A stretch of DNA of 64,000 nt. Origin: Actinomycetes bacterium (GTDB taxonomy: Bacteria; Actinomycetota; Coriobacteriia; Anaerosomatales; Anaerosomataceae). The notes beneath the pieces are model-generated. The model saw nothing but the letters and a program-made list of their open reading frames with translations, did no database searches and was not told the DNA's origin. Every line of letters starts with the position of its first letter. Within the stretch, counting starts at the first letter, position 1. Below, one piece after another: positions 33,862 to 42,759 of the stretch. The position numbers and the translations under genes are program-made. The stretch spans positions 1 through 64,000 of the forward strand of contig JAJFTR010000036.1 in assembly GCA_021372825.1 (NCBI GenBank), in the 5' to 3' direction.

Positions 33862-35109
33862 ATGGCTCGGGACTACGTGTTCACCTCGGAGTCGGTCACA
33901 GAAGGCCATCCTGACAAGATGTGCGACCAGGTCTCGGACGCTGTCCTCGACGCGATAGTGAAGCGCGAAGGCGAGTTGGAGGACCAGGGCTACACGACAC
34001 CGGGCGGCTCGAAGGCGTCGCGCGACTACGTCCGTGTCGCGTGTGAGACGCTCATGACGACGGGGCTCGTGGTTGTCGCAGGCGAGATGCGGACGCATGC
34101 GTACGTGGATATCCCTGCCATTGTGAGGCAGACCATCAAGGATATCGGATACACGCGGGCGAAGTTCGGGTTCGATCACGAGACCTGCGGTGTATTGACC
34201 GCCATCCACGAGCAGAGCCCAGACATCGCGATGGGTGTCGATCAAGCACTCGAGGTCAAGCGCGGGGATTCCGATCCGCTCGATCTCATCGGCGCTGGTG
34301 ACCAGGGCATGATGTTCGGGTACGCGTGCAACGAGACGAGACAGCTCATGCCGATGCCGATCCATCTGGCTCATCGCTTGGCAGAACGGCTTGCGGCGGT
34401 GCGAAAGGAAGGCGGCCCCCTCGGCTACTTGCGTCCCGATGGCAAGACAGAGGTGACCGTCCGATACGTTCAGGGCATGCCTGCGGCTGTGGAGAAGGTG
34501 GTGATCTCGTCCCAGCATGCGGACGGGGTCGACATCGAGAGCCTCATGCGGCCTGACATCATCGAGCACGTCATCGAGCCCGTACTCGACCTTGAAGACA
34601 TCGAGTGGGACGACGCGGAAGTGTATGTGAATCCGACTGGCCGGTTCGCTCTTGGAGGCCCTATGGCGGATACCGGCCTCACAGGCAGAAAGATCATCGT
34701 CGACACGTATGGGGGAATGGGCCGTCACGGCGGGGGAGCTTTCTCCGGCAAGGACTGCACCAAGGTGGACCGTTCCGCGGCATATGCCGCACGCTGGGTG
34801 GCCAAGAACGTCGTCGCTGCGGGTCTTGCCGATCGCTGCGAGCTTGAGCTCGCTTACGCCATCGGCGTGGCGCACCCCTTGTCCATCACGGTCGATACCT
34901 TCGGCACCGAGAAGGTGGATGTCGCCAAGATCGAGCGCGCCATCGGCGAGGTGTTCGATCTCAGGCCCGGCGCCATCATCCGAGACCTCGACCTTCGGCG
35001 ACCCATCTATCGCAAGACCGCCGCGTACGGTCATTTCGGCCGAGAAGACGGCGACTTCACGTGGGAGCGCACCGATCGGAAAGACGCGCTCCTCGCCGCA
35101 ATCGAGTAG
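33862..35109 (+). CDS. metK: S-adenosylmethionine synthetase
   Basis: MetK makes SAM from methionine and ATP in the cytosol. The 415 residues show [16 protein letters not shown] at the start, [12 protein letters not shown] (the hexapeptide-like ATP motif), [19 protein letters not shown] and the C-terminal [17 protein letters not shown]. All are typical. GAAGGAG at 33850-33856 precedes ATG 33862. It is preceded by a SAM-I riboswitch and followed by a terminator, so it is probably a single-gene unit. Confidence 0.97.
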   Translation: MARDYVFTSESVTEGHPDKMCDQVSDAVLDAIVKREGELEDQGYTTPGGSKASRDYVRVACETLMTTGLVVVAGEMRTHAYVDIPAIVRQTIKDIGYTRAKFGFDHETCGVLTAIHEQSPDIAMGVDQALEVKRGDSDPLDLIGAGDQGMMFGYACNETRQLMPMPIHLAHRLAERLAAVRKEGGPLGYLRPDGKTEVTVRYVQGMPAAVEKVVISSQHADGVDIESLMRPDIIEHVIEPVLDLEDIEWDDAEVYVNPTGRFALGGPMADTGLTGRKIIVDTYGGMGRHGGGAFSGKDCTKVDRSAAYAARWVAKNVVAAGLADRCELELAYAIGVAHPLSITVDTFGTEKVDVAKIERAIGEVFDLRPGAIIRDLDLRRPIYRKTAAYGHFGREDGDFTWERTDRKDALLAAIE

Positions 35110-35126
35110 CACGTCGAGGCGAAAGG

Positions 35127-35158
35127 AAGGCCATCGGCACGACCGTGTCGGTGGCCTT
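35127..35158 (+). terminator. Terminator after metK
   Basis: A 13-bp stem pairs 35127-35139 (AAGGCCATCGGCA) with 35146-35158 (TGTCGGTGGCCTT), with two G-U pairs and a six-base loop. The 3' arm ends CCTT and runs into CTGTAT. It starts 17 bases after the metK stop and ends 44 bases before priA. Confidence 0.75.
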
Positions 35159-35202
35159 CTGTATCCTGGTGCCGGTAGCCGTCCAAGGAGTCAGTCTCGG
35201 TC

Positions 35203-37437
35203 GTGACCGTTGCTCGCGTCATCGTCGATGTGAAGACCAGGGCTCTTGCAAAGCCGCTGGACTACGCGATCCCTACCGTGTTGGAGTCGCGTGTCCGCGT
35301 CGGCGTACCCGTCCTTGTCCCGCTCGGTGCGCGGCGAGTGGTCGGCTACGTCGTGGATACGGCAGCGGTGAGCGACCAGGCGGCTCTGCGCGAGCTTGAA
35401 GACGTCCTCGATGAGAGCCTCTTCGACGAGGCGGGCCGGGACCTTGCGCTATGGATCGCCCAGGAGTATGCGGCTCATCCCATCGATGCGCTGCGCTTGG
35501 TGATGCCTCCTGGCTCGGCACCTTCTCTGGTGCGTGTCAGCGCGCAAGGCGGCAGCACGTGGGCCCTGCGCAAGCCGACTGTCAAGGCGCTTGAGGACAG
35601 GGTCGTCGAGGTGATCGAGGCCGGCTATACGCCGCCCGGGCATGCTCGACTGCAGCGGTCAGTCCTCGATGCGCTTCGCGCGGGGCCCGTGCTCATGTCG
35701 GAGCTCAGAGCGGAACTCGGGCCCGTGAGTGCGGCGGTCAAGGCTTTGCAAGCACGTGGCGTCGTGCGTGTCACTTCGCGACGGCACTGGAGGGGTCTCA
35801 AGAGCGGTCCTGCTGGCGCGAGCGGAGTGCGTCACGAACTCACCCCCGCACAGGACAGAGCCCTCTTAAGGATACGCACTGTGGCTGCAGGCAGTGTGGT
35901 CGTGCTTGACGGCGTCACCGGGTCTGGCAAGACCGAGGTCTATCTTCGTGCGATAGAAGAGGTGCTCGACGCAGGTGGCAGTGCGCTCGTGCTCGTTCCA
36001 GAGATCTCGCTCACACCACAGACGGTCGGCCGGTTCAGGGCGCGGTTCGGCGATCAGGTAGCGGTGCTTCACAGTCGTCTTTCGGACGGCGAGAGGCGCG
36101 ACCAGTGGGACCTCGCCGCTTGTGGCCGAGCCAGGGTGGTCGTAGGGGCTCGTTCTGCACTGTTCGCCCGCATACCGGGTCTCCGGCTCATCGTGATCGA
36201 CGAGGAGCACGAGTCATCGTACAAGCAAGGTTCGGCGCCGCGGTACCACGCACGCGACGTCGCCTGTCATGTGGCGGCGACGCGCGGAGTCACTCTCGTG
36301 CTTGGCTCGGCGACACCGAGTCTGGAGACCCGGGAGCGTGTTCTCACGGGCGAATGGTCGCATGTGCCGCTTCCAGCACGTGTCACAGCGGCGCCACCCC
36401 CAGTGGTAGAGGTCGTGGACATGGGCGAGGAGTTCAAGGGCGGGAATCGCTCGATGTTCTCGGAGGCGCTCTCTTGCGCGCTCGATGCGGTACAGGATCA
36501 TGCTCGCAAAGCCGTGTTGTTCTTGAACCGCCGCGGGTTCGCGTCGTTCCTGCTCTGTCGTGAGTGCGGGTTCGTTCCGGAGTGTCCATCATGCTCCGTT
36601 TCCCTCACGTACCATGAGCAGGGGAGTGTCCTACGATGCCACCACTGCGGTCACCAGGAGCCGGCTCCTCGAGAATGCCCCCGCTGTTCGAGTCCCTATC
36701 TCCGCAGGTTCGGGGCGGGAACCCAGCGCGTGGAGGCGGAACTGGCGTCCCGTTGGCCGGGCTTGCCGGTCGTGCGCATGGACGCCGACACGACCTCGGG
36801 CAAGGGCGGGCACGAGCGCGCTCTGATGGCTTTTGAGGCTCTCACGAGCGGTGTCCTGCTCGGTACACAGATGATCGCAAAGGGTCTGGACTACCCCGAC
36901 ATAGACCTTGTGGGAGTGATGAATGCCGATACGACCATGCATATACCGGATTTCAGAGCCACCGAACGGACCTTTCAGATGCTGGAGCAGGTCGCCGGGC
37001 GCGCAGGCCGCGGCGACGTTCAGGGGCGGGTCATCATACAGACGTACTGGCCGGATCATCCTGCCGTCGTGGCCGTGGCTGCACGCGATCCCGGCCTGCT
37101 GTATCGTACGGAGCGCGAATCGCGTCTCGAACTTGGATACCCGCCGTTCAAGCGCCTCGCGAACATCGTCCTTTCGGGTCCCGACGCGCAAGGGGTTCGC
37201 GCCGCGTCTGCACGGCTTGCGACGGTTCTGCAGGAACAGATCCCGAGCGACTGGGACGTGCGGGGTCCCGCCGATGCGCCTCTGTCGCGCATCAAGAACG
37301 TGTATCGCAGGCATGTGCTCGTCCGCGCGCCGACGGGGGCTCCCATCGGGATCTTGCTGGGAGATGTTCTCGCGAGCTTCACGGCGGGGCAAGGAGTCTC
37401 GGTCGCCCCGGACGTCGACCCGTTCGACCTGCTCTGA
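35203..37437 (+). CDS. priA: Primosomal protein N', replication restart helicase PriA
   Basis: PriA reloads the replisome at stalled forks. The 744-residue protein has an N-terminal DNA-binding domain, then the helicase core with Walker A GVTGSGKTE, DEEH box (IDEEHESSYK), GSATPS and QVAGRAGR (motif VI). Paired cysteines in CRECG, CPSC, CHHCG and CPRC bind zinc within the helicase. GTG 35203 is twelve bases from AAGGAG, somewhat far, but the N-terminus TVARVIVDVKTRAL is correct. It leads the priA-def-fmt-rsmB group. Confidence 0.95.
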   Translation: MTVARVIVDVKTRALAKPLDYAIPTVLESRVRVGVPVLVPLGARRVVGYVVDTAAVSDQAALRELEDVLDESLFDEAGRDLALWIAQEYAAHPIDALRLVMPPGSAPSLVRVSAQGGSTWALRKPTVKALEDRVVEVIEAGYTPPGHARLQRSVLDALRAGPVLMSELRAELGPVSAAVKALQARGVVRVTSRRHWRGLKSGPAGASGVRHELTPAQDRALLRIRTVAAGSVVVLDGVTGSGKTEVYLRAIEEVLDAGGSALVLVPEISLTPQTVGRFRARFGDQVAVLHSRLSDGERRDQWDLAACGRARVVVGARSALFARIPGLRLIVIDEEHESSYKQGSAPRYHARDVACHVAATRGVTLVLGSATPSLETRERVLTGEWSHVPLPARVTAAPPPVVEVVDMGEEFKGGNRSMFSEALSCALDAVQDHARKAVLFLNRRGFASFLLCRECGFVPECPSCSVSLTYHEQGSVLRCHHCGHQEPAPRECPRCSSPYLRRFGAGTQRVEAELASRWPGLPVVRMDADTTSGKGGHERALMAFEALTSGVLLGTQMIAKGLDYPDIDLVGVMNADTTMHIPDFRATERTFQMLEQVAGRAGRGDVQGRVIIQTYWPDHPAVVAVAARDPGLLYRTERESRLELGYPPFKRLANIVLSGPDAQGVRAASARLATVLQEQIPSDWDVRGPADAPLSRIKNVYRRHVLVRAPTGAPIGILLGDVLASFTAGQGVSVAPDVDPFDLL

Positions 37438-37505
37438 CGAGCACGGTGTATCATACGTCGGCAAGCGACTTGCTTCATCACGTGCATATGTGTGAGAAGG
37501 GAACC

Positions 37506-37991
37506 ATGGAGATACTGATCCACCCGAATCCAGTACTCAAGGACACAGCCGTCCCCGTCGACCCGGCACATGACCCGGATCTGCGCGGTCTGGTGAAGCG
37601 CATGGCCGAAGCTATGTACGCTCACGACGGAGTGGGCCTTGCTGCGCCTCAGGTGGGCATTCAGAAGCGAGTGATCGTTTTCGACGTCGATGATGCGTTG
37701 TACGCGGTGTGCAATCCTGTCATCACCGAACGGTCGGCGCAGACTGTCGTCGATGACGAGGGATGCCTGTCGGTCCCGGGTATCACCGTGCCCGTGGAGC
37801 GGAGTGTCTCGATCGTGTGCGAGGGCCTGTCGGTCGACGGGAAGCGAGTGGTGCTGGAAGCGTCGGACTTGATGGCACGGGTCATCCAACACGAATCGGA
37901 CCATCTGGACGGTGTCCTCATCCTCGATCGCTTGTCGCCAGAAGACCGTAAGGTGGCGATCCGAGCATACAACGAGGCGCTGTCCGCGTGA
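37506..37991 (+). CDS. def: Peptide deformylase
   Basis: Def removes the formyl group from new proteins at the ribosome. The three motifs are DGVGLAAPQVG, EGCLSVP with metal ligand C87, and QHESDH with H129 and H133 as ligands and E130 as catalyst. ATG 37506 follows AGAAGGG and gives 161 residues, the standard size; an upstream extension of 20 codons is not conserved in look. It is followed after 22 bases by fmt, the enzyme that adds the formyl group, a common pairing. Confidence 0.96.
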   Translation: MEILIHPNPVLKDTAVPVDPAHDPDLRGLVKRMAEAMYAHDGVGLAAPQVGIQKRVIVFDVDDALYAVCNPVITERSAQTVVDDEGCLSVPGITVPVERSVSIVCEGLSVDGKRVVLEASDLMARVIQHESDHLDGVLILDRLSPEDRKVAIRAYNEALSA

Positions 37992-38013
37992 TCTTGGCTC
38001 AAGGGGGGCTCAG

Positions 38014-38934
38014 ATGCGGGTAGTGTTCATGGGCACGCCACGCTTTGCAGTCCCTGTCCTGGAACGCTTGCTGGAGGTTCACGAGGTCCTCGCTGTATAC
38101 ACCAGGCCAGACGCCGTGTCGCGTCGCGGCAGCAGCCTCGTCCCGCCTCCTGTCAAGGAGTGTGCCGCATCACACGGCGTTCGCGTGGTCCAACCTGAGC
38201 GCGTGTCGGATCCTCAGGTGGTCTCTCAGATGAGGGCGCTCGAAGCTGATGTGATCTGCGTGGCTGCGTACGGCGCCATTCTCCCGCGCGACCTCCTCGC
38301 GGTGCCGCGCTTCGGGTGCGTGAACGTCCACGCCTCGCTTCTGCCGCGTTACCGCGGAGCCGCACCAGTGCAGCGTGCGATATTGACTGGCGAAACAGTC
38401 ACAGGTGTCACGATCATGCGTATGGAAGAGGGTTTGGACACGGGACCTTACGCGCTACAGGTACGGGTAGAGATGGACGAGCTCTATGCCGAGGAGCTCA
38501 CGCAGCGTCTCTCGCTGGCAGGAGCCGACGCCTTGCTCACCGTCTTGGAGCGCATAGAAGCGGGCACTGTGACGTGGCGCCCCCAGGACGAATCGAAGGC
38601 GACCTACGCGCCCAAAGTGACCCGTGCGGACGTGGCGCTCGACCCTCGGGACACCGTGACGGTCGCCCTTCGTAAAGTGAGGGCATCCACTCCGAGTGCT
38701 TCAGTCGCTGTGGTGGTGGGCGATATGAGCGTTGTCGTACTCCATGCGTCTACCGTGGCGCTCGCCCTTGAGCCGGGGATGGCGACACTTACTTCTTCTG
38801 GTATCGCACTTGGAATGGCCGACGGGGTGCTGCTCATCGATCAGCTGCGGCCTGCTGGTCGCAACGCCATGAGCGGTGACGCATTCGCCCGCGGTCGGCG
38901 GATACAAGGTGTCGTGCCATGGCGACGGGGGTAG
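38014..38934 (+). CDS. fmt: Methionyl-tRNA formyltransferase
   Basis: Fmt formylates initiator Met-tRNA using 10-formyl-tetrahydrofolate. The protein starts MRVVFMGTPRFAVPVL and has NVHASLLPRYRGAAPVQ with the catalytic His and Asn region, followed by GVTIMRMEEGLDTGP and a C-terminal OB-fold domain to 306 residues. AAGGGGGG at 38001-38008 precedes ATG 38014. Its last 16 bases overlap the rsmB start, so the two are probably coupled. Confidence 0.95.
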   Translation: MRVVFMGTPRFAVPVLERLLEVHEVLAVYTRPDAVSRRGSSLVPPPVKECAASHGVRVVQPERVSDPQVVSQMRALEADVICVAAYGAILPRDLLAVPRFGCVNVHASLLPRYRGAAPVQRAILTGETVTGVTIMRMEEGLDTGPYALQVRVEMDELYAEELTQRLSLAGADALLTVLERIEAGTVTWRPQDESKATYAPKVTRADVALDPRDTVTVALRKVRASTPSASVAVVVGDMSVVVLHASTVALALEPGMATLTSSGIALGMADGVLLIDQLRPAGRNAMSGDAFARGRRIQGVVPWRRG

Positions 38935-40286
38935 GCCTCTCTCCGGCACGCCGAGCAGCGCTGCGCGCCCTCGCGTCGGCGCGCTCGCGCGACGCATACA
39001 TCCTCCCCGTCGTTCTGCGGGAGTGTGACCGTGCTCGACTCACTGGGCCTGAGCGTGCGCTCTCGGTCAGGCTCGCTTTGGGCGTCATCGAGACTCAAGG
39101 TGTATTGGACGACGCGATCGATGCGCATGCGCGCTCTCGGATCGAGCCTCGGGTACGCGACGCACTCCGGGTCGCCACGTATGAGATGCTCTACATGCGG
39201 ACGCCGGGTCGGGCCGCGGTTCACCAAGGCGTCGAGGCGGCAAAGGCTGCTCGGCCACAAGCAGGCGCCTTGGCGAATGCGATCCTGCGGAGAATAGCGG
39301 AAGATGCTGAGTCGTTCCCTTGGGGGGACCCTGCGCACGACATCGACGCGGCCGCAAGACTCGCAGGGTATCCCGTCTGGATGGTCCGGCTCGTGTCCTC
39401 CAGCCTCGGCCCTGCGGCCACGGCGGAGTTCCTTGCCTCGGCCCGGACGCCCGCGCCGCTTTACCTTAGGGTAAACCCCTTGAAGACAACGACCCGCCTC
39501 GCAGCGGAACTCCTGGCGTCTGAGGGCGTCGCGGCTCGTCCGGCGCCGCCCGACGAGGCATCCCTCATCGTCGATGACGAGCGTGCCGTCGTGGCCTCCC
39601 GGGCGCTCGCCGAGGGCGCCGTCATCGTCATGGATGCCGCGGCCCAAGTGGCTCCGCTCGCCGTCGGCCCGCAGCCTGCGGGTCGGATCGTAGAAATAGG
39701 CGCAGGCAGGGGCGCTAAGACCGCCGCTTTACAGTGGCTGTCCGTGTCAGCGGGCGGCACGGCAGCGATCACCGCCGTCGATGTTCACGCGTACAGGACT
39801 GAGCTTCTTACGCACAGGATGCGCGACTTGGGAGTGGAGGGAGTCGACGCGGTCACCGCAGATGTGCGCATATCGGCCGACGACGTCGCTATGCCGAGAA
39901 GCGCAGATGCGGTGCTTGTCGATGCGCCATGCAGCGGTATCGGCACGCTGCGGCGACATCAGGAGATAGTGTGGCGGGTCTCACCGGAGGATATCGCTCG
40001 CCTTGGCCGCCTGCAGTCGGACATGCTTGCGGCCTCCGCACGTCTTGTCCGGCCCGGAGGGGTTGTGGTGTACTCTACGTGCAGTGTCACTCGCGCCGAG
40101 AACGCAGACGTCGTGTACGGGTTCCTCGGAAGCGAAGGTGGCGCGGACTTCGCGCTTGAGAACATCGCAAGTGTTGTGCCGCGTGAGTGGGCGCGCTTCA
40201 TCACGCAAGAGGGGTTCTTCCAGTCCTGGCCGACGCCCGGAGGTCCCGATGGCCACTTCGTTGCGCGCTTGCGGAGACGTGCCTGA
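38919..40286 (+). CDS. rsmB: 16S rRNA (cytosine-967-C5)-methyltransferase
   Basis: RsmB methylates C967 of 16S rRNA. Residues about 1-140 are a NusB-like RNA-binding domain (VHQGVEAAKAARPQAGALAN). The Rossmann methyltransferase part has EIGAGRGAKTAA, VDAPCSGIGTLRRH with the PCS motif, and VVYSTCSV with the catalytic cysteine. The usual glycine-rich motif I (AAPGGKT in many homologues) is GAGRGAKT here, a mild change. It is the fourth gene of the priA group; glpX begins 34 bases later. Confidence 0.93.
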   Translation: MATGVGLSPARRAALRALASARSRDAYILPVVLRECDRARLTGPERALSVRLALGVIETQGVLDDAIDAHARSRIEPRVRDALRVATYEMLYMRTPGRAAVHQGVEAAKAARPQAGALANAILRRIAEDAESFPWGDPAHDIDAAARLAGYPVWMVRLVSSSLGPAATAEFLASARTPAPLYLRVNPLKTTTRLAAELLASEGVAARPAPPDEASLIVDDERAVVASRALAEGAVIVMDAAAQVAPLAVGPQPAGRIVEIGAGRGAKTAALQWLSVSAGGTAAITAVDVHAYRTELLTHRMRDLGVEGVDAVTADVRISADDVAMPRSADAVLVDAPCSGIGTLRRHQEIVWRVSPEDIARLGRLQSDMLAASARLVRPGGVVVYSTCSVTRAENADVVYGFLGSEGGADFALENIASVVPREWARFITQEGFFQSWPTPGGPDGHFVARLRRRA

Positions 40287-40320
40287 TTCGAAGTCCTGAC
40301 TTAGGGAGTGGGGAGACATC

Positions 40321-41286
40321 ATGCGTAGCACGCGTATCGTCGAGATGCTCGAGGTCACAGAGGCGGCGGCGCTCGCGGCCGGGCGCTGGATGGGAAAGGG
40401 CGACAAGCACGCTGCGGATGACGCAGCGGTGCAGGGTATGCGCAAGGCGTTCGAAGAGGTGGACATCTCCGGGACCGTGGTGATCGGCGAGGGAGAGCGC
40501 GACGAGGCTCCTATGCTGTACATCGGCGAGAAGGTCGGCCGCGGAGGCGAGGAGATCGACATTGCCGTCGACCCGTTGGAGGGTACGAATCTCACCGCTG
40601 CTGGGCAGCCCAACAGCCTAGCCGTCCTCGCGTTCGGTCCCAAAGGCACCCTGCTGCACGCGCCTGACACATATATGAACAAGGTCGCTGTCGGACCGGC
40701 AGCTGCGGATGTCGTGCACATCGACGCGACTCCCACGGAGAACGTTCGCGCGGTAGCCAAGGCCCTGGACCGGGACGTCGAGGACCTTGTCGTGTGCATC
40801 TTGGATCGCGACCGCCACAAAGACCTGATCGCTGAGGTACGCGCCGCGGGGGCTCGCATCCGCCTCATCAGCGACGGTGACGTGTTCGGCGCCGTGGCCA
40901 CTGCCATCGAAGGCACGGGTATCCACCTGTATCTAGGGATCGGCGCCGCTCCTGAGGGTGTGCTGGCCTGCGCGGCCATGAAGTGTATCGGCGGCTGCTT
41001 CATGGGACGGTTCGCATGGCGCAGCCCTGAGGAGAAGGCGCGCGCGGTGGATATGGGGACGTGCAACATCGATGGCGTGCTCACGATGGATTGTCTCGTC
41101 AACACCGATGAGACCGCCTTCATCGCAACCGGCGTGACCGATGGCGAGATGCTCAAGGGTGTGAGGTACTTCGGCCAAGGCGCCCGGACGCACTCGGTGG
41201 CTATGGATAGCAAGACCCGCACGGTCCGCTTCATCGAGACGGTGTACCGTACGGGCGCCGAGAAGTTCTGGGTTCGTATGGACTGA
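40321..41286 (+). CDS. glpX: Fructose-1,6-bisphosphatase, class II
   Basis: GlpX hydrolyses fructose-1,6-bisphosphate in gluconeogenesis. Signatures are AADDAAVQGMR, VVIGEGERDEAPMLYIGE, VDPLEGTNLTA (the lithium-sensitive phosphatase type motif with metal-binding Asp/Glu) and the GIGAAPEGVLAA-like segment GIGAAPEGVLACAAMKC. At 321 residues it has normal length. The preceding GGGAGTGGGGAG provides a ribosome site. It ends two bases from the end of the convergent FmdB-type gene. Confidence 0.95.
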   Translation: MRSTRIVEMLEVTEAAALAAGRWMGKGDKHAADDAAVQGMRKAFEEVDISGTVVIGEGERDEAPMLYIGEKVGRGGEEIDIAVDPLEGTNLTAAGQPNSLAVLAFGPKGTLLHAPDTYMNKVAVGPAAADVVHIDATPTENVRAVAKALDRDVEDLVVCILDRDRHKDLIAEVRAAGARIRLISDGDVFGAVATAIEGTGIHLYLGIGAAPEGVLACAAMKCIGGCFMGRFAWRSPEEKARAVDMGTCNIDGVLTMDCLVNTDETAFIATGVTDGEMLKGVRYFGQGARTHSVAMDSKTRTVRFIETVYRTGAEKFWVRMD

Positions 41287-41288
41287 CG

Positions 41289-41564
41289 CTAGTCTGCTGC
41301 AGGACAGTTTTCGCAGGCCGACGAGGTTTCACCCCCGCAGGATGCGTCCGAACTGGTCGAGGCGGCTTGCGTCTCGCTCGCAGGCGATCGGCGATAGTCG
41401 GTGTTATGGAACCCGCTACCCTTGAACACGATGCCGACGGGCGAGAAGACCCGCTTGGCAGATGCGCCGCATACCGGGCACGCCTGTGATGACGTGTCTG
41501 CGATGTTCCGTGTCACTTCGAAATGCTCACTGCACGCCGGGCATCGATACTCGTAGACAGGCAT
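41289..41564 (-). CDS. FmdB-family zinc-ribbon protein
   Basis: The 91-residue protein starts MPVYEYRCPACSEHFEV and has a second pair CPVC, the typical FmdB zinc ribbon. FKGSGFHNTDYR is the usual continuation. The tail is rich in Ser, Thr and Cys. The family is widespread and of unknown function, probably regulatory or nucleic-acid related. GGAGGGA lies before the ATG at 41564; the much longer frame upstream has no ribosome site and is rejected. Confidence 0.9.
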   Translation of the reverse strand: MPVYEYRCPACSEHFEVTRNIADTSSQACPVCGASAKRVFSPVGIVFKGSGFHNTDYRRSPASETQAASTSSDASCGGETSSACENCPAAD

Positions 41565-41646
41565 CGGAGTCCCTCCTGGATGGATCAAGGTCGTTGTGGC
41601 CACGAAAGATACAACGTGAGGCCGCCGAGGGGCAAGACATAGGACT

Positions 41647-41662
41647 TGGTATACTGTTCCCA
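41647..41662 (+). promoter_or_regulatory. Extended -10 promoter, probably leaderless transcript
   Basis: TGG followed by TATACT (41650-41655) is an extended -10 element. The expected start of transcription, six to seven bases further, falls on or next to the ATG at 41662. There is no ribosome binding site before this ATG. The mRNA is therefore likely leaderless, a common arrangement in Actinobacteria. Confidence 0.55.
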
Positions 41663-42759
41663 TGAGAAGCCGTCCACGTCGCGCACCGCTAGTACCGCGG
41701 TGGTTGATCATCGTCGCCGTTCTCGGCGTGCTTGTCGTCGTGGCAGGTATCGTCGCTGCGGCGGTGGGCATGGACGGACACCAAGTCGCCGTGCCTTCGG
41801 TTGCGGGTATGACCGAACCTCAGGCGATCACGACGCTGCAAGGGGCCGGTCTGGTGATGGTCGATGGCGGCACTCGTTTCTCGGTGAGCGCCCCAGAGGG
41901 TACGGTCGTTTCGCAGGACCCCCCAGCGGGCAGCCTGCTTCCTCGCGGAGGCAAGGTCACAGTCGTCTTCTCGGCGGGTGCGGAGACGTTCCCGATGCCT
42001 GACGTGATCGGCATGGACGCTTCCGAGGCCGTTCGTGACCTTGAGAGTCGCGGACTCGTGGTCACGACTGAGACTGTGGCGTCGCAGCTCGCGTCTGGGA
42101 CGGTCATTGGATCGTATCCTTCTCCTGGCGTGGAGGTACGCCGTGGGACGGACGTGAGACTGTCGGTGGCCGGGAGGTCTCTCGCCTCAGACATCCTTAC
42201 ACCTTACGCACTCGATGGACTCGTAGTGGTGATCGACCCTGTTCCGCGAGACTCATCCCCAGACGTGACCGCAGAGGTCTCTCGCCGCGTGCGGGCCTTG
42301 CTGGAAGCCTCGGGCGCAAGAGTCGTGGTAACGAGGATCAGCTCGACTGCCGCGACCACCCCGGGCGATCGTGTGACTCGGGCAACCGAGACTACGGGTG
42401 TGACCTGCGCGATCGTTCTGGACGTGCGGCAGTCTGCTGGCGGGGGGATCGAGGTGCGCGGCTCGTCCACCGTCGATTCCGCGCACCAGGCAATGTCCGT
42501 CGGCTTCACGAGTGCGGTGGTGCAGGCCCTCAGATCGGCTGGTCTGGATGTCAGGACAGCCGATGGAGCGGCGGAGGCGGTCCTGTCCGCGCTCAAGAAG
42601 CCAGGTTGCACGATCGTCCTGGGCAGCATGAACGACCCTGAGGATAGTGCTCACTTCTCGGACCCTGAGTGGACTGACAATGTCGCACAGGCGGTGTACC
42701 GAGCTGTCGGTGCCACTTTCGCCGCGGGAGCTCAAGAAGGTTCCGATGGCGGCAGATAG
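41662..42759 (+). CDS. Membrane-anchored PASTA protein with degenerate amidase-like domain
   Basis: A basic N-terminus and a helix at residues 14-36 anchor this 365-residue protein outside the membrane. Two PASTA domains follow, about 42-107 (VPSVAGMTEPQAI) and 110-172 (MPDVIGMDASEAV), which in other proteins bind peptidoglycan. Residues about 180-355 resemble N-acetylmuramoyl-L-alanine amidase (Amidase_3): VVVIDP, a GARVVVTR strand, R-x-x-R-A motif and a closing NDPEDSAHF. The zinc-binding GHGG after VIDP is PVPRD, and the later SIHAN-like site is LDVRQ. Both zinc histidines therefore seem lost, suggesting a pseudoenzyme. The end overlaps the EnvC-like gene by 14 bases. Confidence 0.8.
   Translation: MRSRPRRAPLVPRWLIIVAVLGVLVVVAGIVAAAVGMDGHQVAVPSVAGMTEPQAITTLQGAGLVMVDGGTRFSVSAPEGTVVSQDPPAGSLLPRGGKVTVVFSAGAETFPMPDVIGMDASEAVRDLESRGLVVTTETVASQLASGTVIGSYPSPGVEVRRGTDVRLSVAGRSLASDILTPYALDGLVVVIDPVPRDSSPDVTAEVSRRVRALLEASGARVVVTRISSTAATTPGDRVTRATETTGVTCAIVLDVRQSAGGGIEVRGSSTVDSAHQAMSVGFTSAVVQALRSAGLDVRTADGAAEAVLSALKKPGCTIVLGSMNDPEDSAHFSDPEWTDNVAQAVYRAVGATFAAGAQEGSDGGR

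Noticed and set aside
33538-35112. A 524-codon open frame on the minus strand across metK
   Set aside because: The plus strand encodes a full MetK with all motifs. The minus frame is a GC-driven shadow with no recognisable domain.
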